Assembly (NCBI RefSeq): GCF_002387895.1
Contig: NZ_DGLI01000048.1
Span: forward strand, 214,559 to 278,558
Direction: 5' to 3'
Source of the DNA: Clostridium sp. UBA4548
GTDB lineage: Bacteria > Bacillota > Clostridia > Clostridiales > Clostridiaceae
DNA length: 64,000 nucleotides
The notes under the pieces were generated by a model. That model saw only the letters and a program-made list of their open reading frames with translations. It searched no databases and was not told the DNA's origin. Both the position numbers and the translations under genes were made by a program. This document shows positions 25,201 through 31,585 of this stretch, in pieces (positions within the stretch are counted from its first letter, which is position 1; the number at the start of each line of letters is the position of its first letter).

Positions 25201-25629
25201 ATTAACTTTACTAAAATGTCTTCTGCTATTAATTCTGTAATTCCAGTGTTAATAATATCTGCTGGTGTATTGGCTTTTGTTGTAATATACAACCTGACCA
25301 ACATAAATATATCAGAGAGAAAAAGAGAGCTTGCAACGATAAAGCTTTTAGGTTTCTTTAATCATGAACTAGCAGCTTATATATATAGGGAAAACATGAT
25401 ACTAACGGTGCTAGGAAGCCTAGCAGGAATACCTATGGGAATGTTTTTTAATAAGTTTATAATAGGTACTGCTGAAACTAATGATATATTATTCTTGCAA
25501 AAGATTCATCCAATTTACTACCTAATTTCAATTATACTTACACTTTTGTTTTCGGTAATTGTAAACTTAGCTATGTATAATAGGTTTGATAAAATAGACA
25601 TGATAGAATCACTTAAGAGTGCCGAGTAA
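22276..25629 (+). CDS. Large FtsX-family ABC permease with extended coiled coil
   Basis: About 1117 residues. One N-terminal membrane segment (ILSRF...VVIIAVGVAFYAGVRA type, near residues 18-40) is followed by a MacB-like periplasmic domain. A long Lys/Glu-rich coiled coil spans about residues 250-560, interrupted near 385-440. The first FtsX domain (VFPLIFFLVASLVSLTTMTRMVQEKR-type start near residue 588) comes next, then a second extracellular domain and a final FtsX domain near 980-1115. The start at 22276 is preferred over an upstream GTG at 22267 that overlaps the ATPase gene. Likely exports or extracts a lipid, peptide or antimicrobial; substrate unknown. Confidence 0.9.
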   Translation: MKKSFFRNLIRDIKKTLSRFLSIVVIIAVGVAFYAGVRATSPSMKISADTYFNKNNFMDYKLISTLGLTEDDVDEIKKIREVTGVEGAYSVDAVVEKDQRQLVLNINSLPEENAINQIRLLKGRRAETDNEAVVEHRFLENYKLNLGDTIVLKSGDDSSLEDSLKNTEFKIVGTAQSPLYVSEQRQASSVGNGSVKGFVYILPQVFKSEVYTEVYVRADKPQSQTSLLQNESYNRYNETLEKALEDIGVLRNEVRYAQVIKEGNQKLNEAETELNASKKEAEEKFAEAYRKLDDAKSKVSKGKEELLKNEALFNKKMAEGRKQIQDGKSQIKAGENEINSKRKEIEAGKLQIAVGKKQLQDSETSLIVGKQQAATEISSAMKQEVEKAEELAEANPGNPVYSYKFKAIKELYDKNIKGKDFDSMYTSLKNDNQLGNLKTYFDMEALKNNFDKGAAEISYGRQQLVINENNLLQGEMELNQGAAELEKNKEKITAAEVELNKGKQEGLAKLNSGRKELKDGEKEIATNLEKLKAEEEKANVKIKDGESEIQKNREKLSDIKKPDWYVLGRSKNAGYETYRQDSDRIDSIGKVFPLIFFLVASLVSLTTMTRMVQEKRTEIGTFKALGYSSTAIVSHYLIYALSASILGSILGVFVGFKLFPSLIMNAYATRYDIGEMVVPFNINLALQAALIAILFTAVAAVASALDELREVPASLMRPKPPKSGKTIFLERVNFIWKRMNFTKKVTARNIFRYKQRLFMTVIGIAACAGLMITGFGLKEGIIGATEAQFSSIYKFDMQGTLSKNVNEDEKDSLKEKTLNISNVTDVMFSYSKNASVAMEDNKSQDAYVVVPESKEELNSYINLNKKDEELKLQDEGVVITKKLAKLLNKKAGETIEITLEDKVFQVKISAVTEHYLQHYIYFSPGYYEKLTEDKIMYNSFYGLLKEISEEAEDNTLNALKDLEDINSVEFKSNVHINFTKMSSAINSVIPVLIISAGVLAFVVIYNLTNINISERKRELATIKLLGFFNHELAAYIYRENMILTVLGSLAGIPMGMFFNKFIIGTAETNDILFLQKIHPIYYLISIILTLLFSVIVNLAMYNRFDKIDMIESLKSAE

Positions 25630-25640
25630 GCCGACACTAC

Positions 25641-25685
25641 AAAAATGGTATGAACTTCAATTTGAAGTACATACCATTTTTATTT
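25641..25685 (+). terminator. Intrinsic terminator after the ABC operon
   Basis: AAAAATGGTATG pairs with CATACCATTTTT around AACTTCAATTTGAAGTA, itself able to fold; TTTTATTT follows. The A-run on the other side makes it potentially bidirectional. Confidence 0.85.
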
Positions 25686-25749
25686 AAAGTAAGCTTTTTA
25701 AAAGAGTATAGTGAGAAATCTCTTAAGCTTCAAGAAAAGTACAATTAAG

Positions 25750-25798
25750 AGGAACTGCTCAAAGCGAATTTTAAGCATTGTGACGCAGTTCCTTTATT
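25750..25798 (+). terminator. Hairpin between convergent genes
   Basis: AGGAACTGC (25750-25758) pairs with GCAGTTCCT (25785-25793), then TTATTCTT. It lies at the junction of the plus-strand ABC operon and the minus-strand lectin unit. Confidence 0.55.
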
Positions 25799-25818
25799 CT
25801 TACATTGAATTCTACTAA

Positions 25819-26310
25819 TTAGCACAAAACAACAATTTCATAAGGGGTAGTTTGAGCAGGTATGCTTTTGGTTGATGGACCATAAATAACAATTAGGTTT
25901 CTTGCAGCAGGATTTCTATTAAAGGGCTGGCCATTTGGAAGTAACATCTCAGTATCTCTACTGATTCTTAATTTCAAGCTTCCATCACTGCTGACTAAAT
26001 CCTCATCAAAATAGTCCACTTTCACATTCGCCTCATCTGTGTTCTTAACCATAATGAGGGCCCTATATTGGGGAGGATATATAAGAGGTACAGGTGCATT
26101 CACATCATAGTAGCCTGTTACTTCATCTCCAATAGCTACAACTTCATTATTTACAAAGTAAGTAGTAGGAGCAACTATAAAGTTTACTATGGATCCATCT
26201 TCATCTTCAATTTCCATCAACTTATAGCAACCTGAGGTTTCTTCATCTTGCCCTTGTCTAAGATCACTAATCCTTTTTATAATTCCAGAAAAGCCTTTAA
26301 AACTTACCAT
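25819..26310 (-). CDS. Hypothetical protein co-transcribed with the lectin gene
   Basis: 163 residues, not recognised. It opens with MVSFKGFSGIIKRI and is beta-rich throughout (FIVAPTTYFVNNEVVAIGDEVTGYYD, YRALIMVK), with no signal peptide or membrane helix. The 12-bp gap to the upstream lectin gene and a GGAGGT ribosome site indicate co-translation. Its C-terminus ends ...TTPYEIVVLC. Given the neighbours, a role in the same (perhaps spore-surface) structure is plausible but unproven. Confidence 0.72.
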   Translation of the reverse strand: MVSFKGFSGIIKRISDLRQGQDEETSGCYKLMEIEDEDGSIVNFIVAPTTYFVNNEVVAIGDEVTGYYDVNAPVPLIYPPQYRALIMVKNTDEANVKVDYFDEDLVSSDGSLKLRISRDTEMLLPNGQPFNRNPAARNLIVIYGPSTKSIPAQTTPYEIVVLC

Positions 26311-26322
26311 TTTTAATACCTC

Positions 26323-27669
26323 CTAATCTCTCCAAATATGCCACATAGCATTATTTGTACCTTTTACAAATACATCCGTTCTATTAGGGCCCCAAGATAC
26401 TGCGCCAGGTTCGGAGGTTAGGGTTCCACCAATAGTTTGCCAGTCACTCCATCTAGAGCCGTTCCAAGTTTTAGTTATAAGTTCATTATTTCTTCCTTTG
26501 GCAAAAACTTCAAGTCTATTGTTGCCCCTAGAAGAAACAGCAGGAGCTGAGGTTATATTTCCACCAAGGTCTTCCCAATCACTCCAACGAGTACCATCCC
26601 ACCATTTATGGTATAGACGGTTTCCTTGTCCCTGAACAAATACATCAATTCTATTATTGCCCCAGGAAACAGCCGCAGGAGCTGAGGTTAGGTTTCCACC
26701 AAGGTTTTCCCAGTTGCTCCAGCGAGTACCATCCCACCACTTATGGTAGAGGGCATTATCAGTACCGCGAACAAAGGTATCAATTCTGTTTGTACCCCAA
26801 GAAGCAGCAGCAGGGCTTGAGGCTAAAACTCCACCAAGGTTTTCCCATTCACTCCAACGAGAGCCGTCCCACCACTTATGGTACATAGCATTATCAGTAC
26901 CACGAACAAAGGTATCAATTCTATTATTACCCCAAGAAACAGCACCAGGGCTTGAAGTTAAAACTCCACCAAGATTTTCCCAATTACTCCAACGAGAGCC
27001 ATCCCACCACTTATGATACATAGCATTATCAGTACCACGAACAAAGGTGTCAATTCTATTAGGTCCCCAAGAAGCTGCGGCAGGACCGGAAGCTAAAACT
27101 CCACCAAGATCCTCCCATTGACTCCAACCACCCCCAGGAATTGGAGGTGGAGTTGGCGGTGGAACAGGAACTGTGGCACTGTTTCTAAGGGTAAATTCAA
27201 TTACATCTCTAAAGGTGCTGTTAACTACATTGTTAGGCACGCCTCTTCGTCTAAGAGCGGCAAAAATATTGCCATATTGCCTTCTGAAATTATTAAAAAT
27301 CACATTTGTTTTTCGATTTATATTACCTGAAACTTTTGAGGCGTTGTCTAAAGTGTAATTAATACAAGTTCTAAAGTATTCATCTACCTCACGTCTTGGT
27401 ACTCCATATCTGGTAAAATTTCTAAATAATTCAGGTTGCTGCTGATTAAGTAAGTCTAAGATTCTATTTACTTCTCTTTGAGGAGCTCTATAGTTCCAGT
27501 TGAAATCTTCAAGCTCAAAGTATTCTCCATAGTTATCGACGTAGTCATAATCGTCATAGCCATCTATGAAGTCATTATGGTAGCCATACTTTCTCATTTG
27601 TGAATTGAAAAAGGGGCAGGTAGTTTGCTTAGTGCAATAAGGACAGTGGCAAAACTCATTATTATACAT
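26323..27669 (-). CDS. PLL-type beta-propeller lectin with Cys-rich and duplicated helical N-terminus
   Basis: 448 residues in four parts. Residues 1-25 are Cys-rich (CHCPYCTKQTTCP). Residues 36-60 are Asp/Tyr-rich. Residues 65-110 and 119-164 are two 46-residue helical modules sharing a GVP...V...FR..I..TL.N pattern. After a Pro-rich hinge, six 45-residue repeats (from residues 182, 227, 272, 317, 362 and 407) carry WS.W..LGG...S.P...SWG.NR.D.FV.G..N..YHKWWDG. This repeat is typical of PLL/DUF346 lectin propellers, which often have seven blades. No signal peptide, so secretion is unlikely; surface display on the spore is an inference supported by a possible mother-cell promoter upstream. Confidence 0.85.
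   Translation of the reverse strand: MYNNEFCHCPYCTKQTTCPFFNSQMRKYGYHNDFIDGYDDYDYVDNYGEYFELEDFNWNYRAPQREVNRILDLLNQQQPELFRNFTRYGVPRREVDEYFRTCINYTLDNASKVSGNINRKTNVIFNNFRRQYGNIFAALRRRGVPNNVVNSTFRDVIEFTLRNSATVPVPPPTPPPIPGGGWSQWEDLGGVLASGPAAASWGPNRIDTFVRGTDNAMYHKWWDGSRWSNWENLGGVLTSSPGAVSWGNNRIDTFVRGTDNAMYHKWWDGSRWSEWENLGGVLASSPAAASWGTNRIDTFVRGTDNALYHKWWDGTRWSNWENLGGNLTSAPAAVSWGNNRIDVFVQGQGNRLYHKWWDGTRWSDWEDLGGNITSAPAVSSRGNNRLEVFAKGRNNELITKTWNGSRWSDWQTIGGTLTSEPGAVSWGPNRTDVFVKGTNNAMWHIWRD
26326..27126 (-). repeat. Six tandem 135-bp repeats within the lectin gene
   Basis: In-frame 135-bp units encode the propeller blades. The units for residues 182-316 (first three) are nearly identical at protein level (TFVRGTDNA.YHKWWDG in each); the last two are clearly diverged. 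This suggests recent internal duplication from the 5' end and potential for copy-number change by recombination. Confidence 0.9.
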
Positions 27670-27715
27670 CTAAGTTCTCCTTATATTCTTGCTTTGGTTA
27701 TAAACCTTACCACTA

Positions 27716-27724
27716 TAGTATATG
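27716..27724 (-). promoter_or_regulatory. Possible sigma-E/sigma-K -10 element for the lectin gene
   Basis: Reading the minus strand, CATATACTA matches the sigma-K -10 pattern CATANNNTA exactly and the sigma-E form CATACANT with one mismatch, about 50 bp upstream of the lectin start. The -35 is not convincing, hence modest confidence. Confidence 0.35.
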
Positions 27725-27796
27725 ATTGAAATTCAACACTGACACAAATTTAGTAAGTAAGATGAAGGAGCTTATTAATAAGTAGCAGGATTTTTA

Positions 27797-27821
27797 CTTT
27801 CATCATAATATATGATGAAAG
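27797..27821 (+). repeat. 11-bp perfect inverted repeat upstream of the FG-GAP gene
   Basis: CTTTCATCATA (27797-27807), spacer ATA, TATGATGAAAG (27811-27821), 22 bp before the start codon at 27844. Without a T-run, an operator or 5' mRNA hairpin is more likely than a terminator. The internal CATAATATA (27804-27812) also fits the sigma-K -10 pattern CATANNNTA. Confidence 0.6.
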
Positions 27822-27843
27822 CCTTTAATAACAAGGAGAGTAT

Positions 27844-28587
27844 ATGTATAACAGCTATAATAGAAATAAAATAATAAAGCCAAGGGTTGTTTTTCGTGCA
27901 GTAGGAGATGTAAATGGGGATAAAATTCCAGATAGGGTATTTTTAACTGGAGTGTATACTGCTGAAAGCCCCTTTGTGGATCAAATTACACTTGCAGTAA
28001 AGGATGGGAAAACAGGAAAAGTTTATAGGGTGCCTCTAAGTGAAAATTCAGGTTATAATCCTCGGATATTTATAGGGGATTTTAATGGAGATAATGTAGA
28101 GGATATTTTAATTAGCATAGATTCTGGGGGTAGTGGTGGAATAATGTATCATTATATTTATTCCTTTGTTGATGATATTCCTGAATTAATCTTTGATTTC
28201 AATCAATATAATGAAGAGTACCAATACCAAATTAACTATGAGAATAACTTTAAAGTTGAAGCTTTAAGTGAGATAAACAACGAGAAATATATTTTAGACA
28301 TATCTCTTAGGGAGGAAGATTATTTAAGTGAAATATATGATAGTAACGGAAGATTAAAGGAGCCTATAGAGGGGTTTGTAAACCCATTAAGTGGGTTATA
28401 TCCTGTGGATTTTGACTCCGATGGAGTATATGAACTATTAGCTTATCAAAAGATAGCTGGAAGGTATAATGCAGATTCCTTAGGATATTTTTTAAACACC
28501 TTAAAATGGGAAGAGGAAGGTTTTGTTTTAGACAATCAAAATATAGCTATATGGGGAACTGAAGTGGAAAATAATACAAGGTGGTAG
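27844..28587 (+). CDS. FG-GAP/VCBS repeat protein
   Basis: 247 residues containing calcium-loop-like motifs of FG-GAP/VCBS repeats: DVNGDKIPDRV (about 22-32), DFNGDNVEDIL (about 78-88) and DFDSDGVYELL (about 190-200), each with acidic side chains at alternate positions. No signal peptide. It starts MYNSYNRNK, much like the MYNN start of the divergent lectin. The 174-bp divergent intergenic region contains a perfect inverted repeat and mother-cell-like -10 elements. A spore-coat-associated structural role is suggested by context only. Start follows AAGGAG. Confidence 0.78.
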   Translation: MYNSYNRNKIIKPRVVFRAVGDVNGDKIPDRVFLTGVYTAESPFVDQITLAVKDGKTGKVYRVPLSENSGYNPRIFIGDFNGDNVEDILISIDSGGSGGIMYHYIYSFVDDIPELIFDFNQYNEEYQYQINYENNFKVEALSEINNEKYILDISLREEDYLSEIYDSNGRLKEPIEGFVNPLSGLYPVDFDSDGVYELLAYQKIAGRYNADSLGYFLNTLKWEEEGFVLDNQNIAIWGTEVENNTRW

Positions 28588-28668
28588 TTTTTGTAAAACT
28601 CATGGATTAATATGACACCATTAACTATATTAGAGAATATTATGGTAATTGAAAGGAGTTGATTAATT

Positions 28669-29115
28669 ATGAGTTCAGTAAAAAATCATTATAGCAGGGA
28701 TCTACAGGCTTTACATGATAAGTGCCAAAGGAATATGTTCTTTCATATTGTTTTGAAATTAAAGGATGGAAGTGTCATTGATGGAATAATAGAAAAGGTA
28801 GAACCAGAGCGAATTATCATACTGGTTGGAGAAGATGTAATGGAGGAAGATGAAAACAGAGAAGACAGGCAAATTTTTGGAGGGGGAAGACCTAGAAGGA
28901 GATTTAGACGTTTTAGACGCAGAGGAATCCCTATTGGCGCTTTAGCAGCCTTATCTTTATTGCAGTACCCATACCCACCATATCATAATTATTACTACCC
29001 TCAGTATGGGAATTATGATTACGACTATGATGATGATCATGACCATGAACATGATGATTACGACGATAATGATAAACACCATCACTATTATGGACCATAT
29101 GACTCTTATTATTAA
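28669..29115 (+). CDS. Small protein with Sm-like N-terminus, Arg-rich centre and His/Asp/Tyr-rich tail
   Basis: 148 residues. Residues 1-60 (HIVLKLKDGSVIDGIIEKVEPERIIILVGEDV) read as a beta-barrel resembling Sm-like folds. Residues 70-90 are Arg-rich (PRRRFRRFRRRG). The last ~50 residues are a low-complexity tail dominated by Tyr, Asp and His, ending in a DDDHDHEHDDYDD-type run. Such composition is frequent in clostridial and bacillar spore-coat proteins and could bind metal ions or be cross-linked through tyrosines. Start follows AAAGGAG. 81 bp after the FG-GAP gene. Confidence 0.72.
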   Translation: MSSVKNHYSRDLQALHDKCQRNMFFHIVLKLKDGSVIDGIIEKVEPERIIILVGEDVMEEDENREDRQIFGGGRPRRRFRRFRRRGIPIGALAALSLLQYPYPPYHNYYYPQYGNYDYDYDDDHDHEHDDYDDNDKHHHYYGPYDSYY

Positions 29116-29290
29116 AAGTACTTAATAGCATGTGAAGAAGGAGGAAAGTGCTGATTTATAAAATTTATTAGTTTATACAATTATATGTCAACAAAAATAC
29201 AGTTAATCAATCTTTAAAAAATCATAATCCCTTCTAAGTATTCACAGAAATATTTTCAGTAAGTATTAGATTAAATCATGCATTATATAT

Positions 29291-29335
29291 AAGTACATCC
29301 TTGTGACTAAAGCCCACAATGATGTACTTTTTTAT
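29291..29335 (+). terminator. Intrinsic terminator
   Basis: AAGTACATC (29291-29299) with GATGTACTT (29321-29329), inner TTGTG/CACAA pairing, then TTTTTT. It lies about 175 bp after the His/Asp-tailed gene and probably ends its transcript. The surrounding 29116-29527 stretch holds nothing else recognised. Confidence 0.8.
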
Positions 29336-29527
29336 TGGTTTTCTTCAAAGAGGTCTTCTACTCAACTTATAAAAGCTTTATCTAGATCCTTTGAATATTT
29401 TTCAAAGCTTTATTAAGGAAAAGGATATGAGTAATTGTAAGGCTATAAGAGTAAATTTGCACTAAAACAAATCATTAATAATATAATGGAGTAGGTATTA
29501 AGAATTTTACGTTTAGAGGAGGTTAAT

Positions 29528-30631
29528 GTGAATAAATTAATTTATAAGGTTTTAAGAAAAATGAAAAGAGGGTTTCGTGGTACAGTAAGAACCTTAGGGA
29601 AAGCATTATTACCAAGGCAGATGCCTTATGAAATCAATGTTATTGCTGAAAACTTATTTGTACCTTGGGCTATAGACATAAGTAGTGAGGGGAAAATATA
29701 TTTTACTGAGAGGTCTGGAACTATTAGGGTTATTGAAAATGGTAAGGTTAATTCTGAACCTATTATTACCTTTGAACCACCCTTTGTTAGCCGTGGTGAA
29801 GGTGGACTTCTAGGAATTGCTTTAGATCCAAATTTTATACAAAACCATTATATATATGCAATGCATACCTACTCTGAGGATAATAGGCTCTTTAATAGAG
29901 TAGTAAGATTAATAGAAAAAAACAACAAAGCCTCTGTGGATAAAGTTATTATAGATAAAATCCCAGGAGGGCAAGTGCATAATGGAGGAAGAATAAAGAT
30001 AGGGCCAGATAAAAAACTTTATATAGCAACTGGAGATGGAGGAACCCCATCTTTAGCACAAAATCCAACAAGTACTGCAGGAAAAATACTAAGAATAGAA
30101 TTAGATGGTAGTATTCCTAAGGATAACCCAATACCCAACTCACCAGTTTATAGTCTGGGATTTAGAAATCCTCAGGGACTAACATGGAATTCAACAAATA
30201 TTTTATATGGAACAGATCATGGAGAAGTAGCTCAGGATGAAGTGAATATTATTGAGTCAGGGGCAAATTACGGGTGGCCCATTGTTCAAGGAAATCAGGC
30301 TTCTAGTGAAGTTGCATCTAAAAAACCTTTAGTACAAAGTGGAGGAGAAACTTGGGCACCTGCTGGAATTTCCTTTATAAATATAGGACCGTGGCAAGGA
30401 AAATTAGTAGTGGGCAATTTAAGAGGTAGTCAACTACTTGTAATTTCTTTAGGAGAAGATGGAAGGACTGTTGCAAATCAAGAATTTTTTTTAAAAAATG
30501 AGTTTGGTCGTATCCGTGATGTTATTCAAGGAAGTGATGGGTCAATTTATTTTACCACTAGCAATAGAGATGGCAGAGGAAATCCTACTTCAAAGGATGA
30601 TAGAATTATTCAACTTACCCCTAAAGGGTAG
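29528..30631 (+). CDS. PQQ-type soluble aldose dehydrogenase-like (glucose/sorbosone dehydrogenase family)
   Basis: 367 residues matching the GSDH six-bladed propeller: VPWAIDISSEGKIYFTERSG, GGLLGIALDPNF, VHNGGRIKIGPDKKLYIATGDGG, YSLGFRNPQGLTW and TDHGEVAQDEVN. The catalytic histidine (VHNGGR) and EHG-equivalent (DHG) are present. Characterised relatives use PQQ to oxidise sugars, usually outside the cytoplasm. Here the N-terminus is basic (MNKLIYKVLRKMKRGFRG) with no clear cleavable signal. Starts at GTG 29528 after AGGAGG. No PQQ synthesis gene is nearby, so cofactor use is uncertain. Confidence 0.85.
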   Translation: MNKLIYKVLRKMKRGFRGTVRTLGKALLPRQMPYEINVIAENLFVPWAIDISSEGKIYFTERSGTIRVIENGKVNSEPIITFEPPFVSRGEGGLLGIALDPNFIQNHYIYAMHTYSEDNRLFNRVVRLIEKNNKASVDKVIIDKIPGGQVHNGGRIKIGPDKKLYIATGDGGTPSLAQNPTSTAGKILRIELDGSIPKDNPIPNSPVYSLGFRNPQGLTWNSTNILYGTDHGEVAQDEVNIIESGANYGWPIVQGNQASSEVASKKPLVQSGGETWAPAGISFINIGPWQGKLVVGNLRGSQLLVISLGEDGRTVANQEFFLKNEFGRIRDVIQGSDGSIYFTTSNRDGRGNPTSKDDRIIQLTPKG

Positions 30632-30836
30632 GAACTAAAATATTAATTTGAAAGCTAAAACTAGAGGAGTGTTTATGCATAGAAATTAATATTTATACAT
30701 GATATACAATTTGCAAAATAACTATCAAAGAAGAAAAGATTAAGTTATTCAATGTTTTACAAGGTTTAAAGAAAAGATTTTCAAAAATAACAGATAAGAT
30801 AAATGAATATAATTTATAAAAAGTGCATAATAATTG
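30632..30836. other. AT-rich spacer before the riboswitch promoter
   Basis: No gene, terminator or known element recognised between the sugar-dehydrogenase-like gene and the TTGACA at 30837. Confidence 0.3.
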
Positions 30837-30865
30837 TTGACACATTCACTTTAGTGTAGTAAACT
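30837..30865 (+). promoter_or_regulatory. Promoter of the lysine-riboswitch transcript
   Basis: TTGACA (30837-30842), 17-bp spacer, TAAACT (30860-30865). The start would be near 30872, shortly before the 5' hairpin at 30887. ATTCAC...GTGAAT flanks the -10 as a loose inverted repeat. Confidence 0.6.
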
Positions 30866-30886
30866 GTGAATATAATTTAATAAGAT

Positions 30887-31080
30887 CTCACTTTCATAAG
30901 TGAGGTAGAGGCGTGATATTTAACAGTCCCTATAGGAGCTTGAGGAAGCAAAGATTCTAGGGAGAAGGAAATGTTGCCGAAGCTTGTAATATCCTCAGTA
31001 TTACTTGCTGGGTCTGCAGTTAAGAACTGCAGGACTGTCTCAATAGACGTCCCGGTTTATTGAGTTGTGCTATCTCATTT
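30887..31080 (+). ncRNA. Lysine riboswitch (L box) aptamer
   Basis: Matches the B. subtilis lysC L box in order: GAGGTAGAGGCGTGA, a P2-P3 region, GGAGAAGGAAATGTTGCCGAAGC split by its helices, TTGCTGGGTCTGCAGTTAAG, GGACTGTC and GTGCTATCTCATTT. P1 pairs 30898-30908 with 31070-31080 (11 bp, two G-U pairs). An extra 5' hairpin CTCACTT/AAGTGAG (30887-30904) uses the same 5' P1 strand. Lysine binding would normally turn expression off by releasing a terminator. No lysine synthesis or transport gene follows in this window. Confidence 0.88.
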
Positions 31081-31120
31081 GGGAAGAGAGTGGGAATTAG
31101 GGTCAACTTAAGCATGTGAC

Positions 31121-31146
31121 GACCTAAGTTTACCTTAGGTCTTTTT
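31121..31146 (+). terminator. Riboswitch terminator 1
   Basis: GACCTAAG (31121-31128) with CTTAGGTC (31134-31141), then TTTTTGTG. The upstream TTAGGGTC (31099-31106 region) can pair with GACCTAA as an antiterminator. Confidence 0.8.
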
Positions 31147-31165
31147 GTGTTTTTAATACCAAAAG

Positions 31166-31211
31166 ATGAGATAGTGCCATCCTGAATGAAGGGGTGGCAT
31201 TTTTGTTTTTA
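31166..31211 (+). terminator. Riboswitch terminator 2 with P1-complementary segment
   Basis: TGCCATCC (31175-31182) pairs with GGGGTGGCA (31191-31199), then TTTTTGTTTTT. The nine bases directly before it, ATGAGATAG (31166-31174), are exactly complementary to CTATCTCAT (31070-31078) of the aptamer P1 helix, linking this terminator to the ligand-controlled switch. Confidence 0.75.
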
Positions 31212-31585
31212 TAATTTTAGTAGAATTTCTATCATGGGTATATAAGTTGAAAGTTTATACTCTTCAACTTTAGAAGCTTCAAGGAAGCCAAGGTAGTTAA
31301 AAAACAAGTAAAACTTTAAAACTAGCTTCCACATGAAGAGTTCCAAGGAAACATAAGACTATAGTAAAAAATAATCACAAAAATATTGAGAAACTTGCAC
31401 TCAAACTGAAAGGTCTGAGTGTTTTTGGGTTAAACAGTAAAATTCTATGAAAAAGTGAATTTAAAGGTTATATTTTACAAATCTTAAGAAGTTCTTAAGA
31501 TTTATATAAACAATATTTTAAGATTTCCTTGCTATTATTATGTTATAGAGAGTGCAGTAAGTTGCTAATCTGGAGGTAATAGTAA
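31212..31585. other. Gene-free stretch after the riboswitch
   Basis: No coding frame. It carries one copy of the AAGGTAG dispersed repeat (31273-31330) and a small hairpin CACTCA/TGAGTG followed by TTTTTG near 31398-31425. A lysine-related gene may have been lost from here. Confidence 0.4.
31273..31330 (+). repeat. Dispersed intergenic repeat, copy A
   Basis: Contains AGAAGCTTCAAGGAAGCC followed by AAGGTAG and an AAGT...ACTTTA segment, aligning with copies at 51707-51770 and 63921-64000. Confidence 0.45.

Noticed and set aside
27118..27358. Two plus-strand open frames inside the lectin gene
   Set aside because: Antisense to the Pro-rich and helical part of the lectin; sequences are low-complexity shadows.
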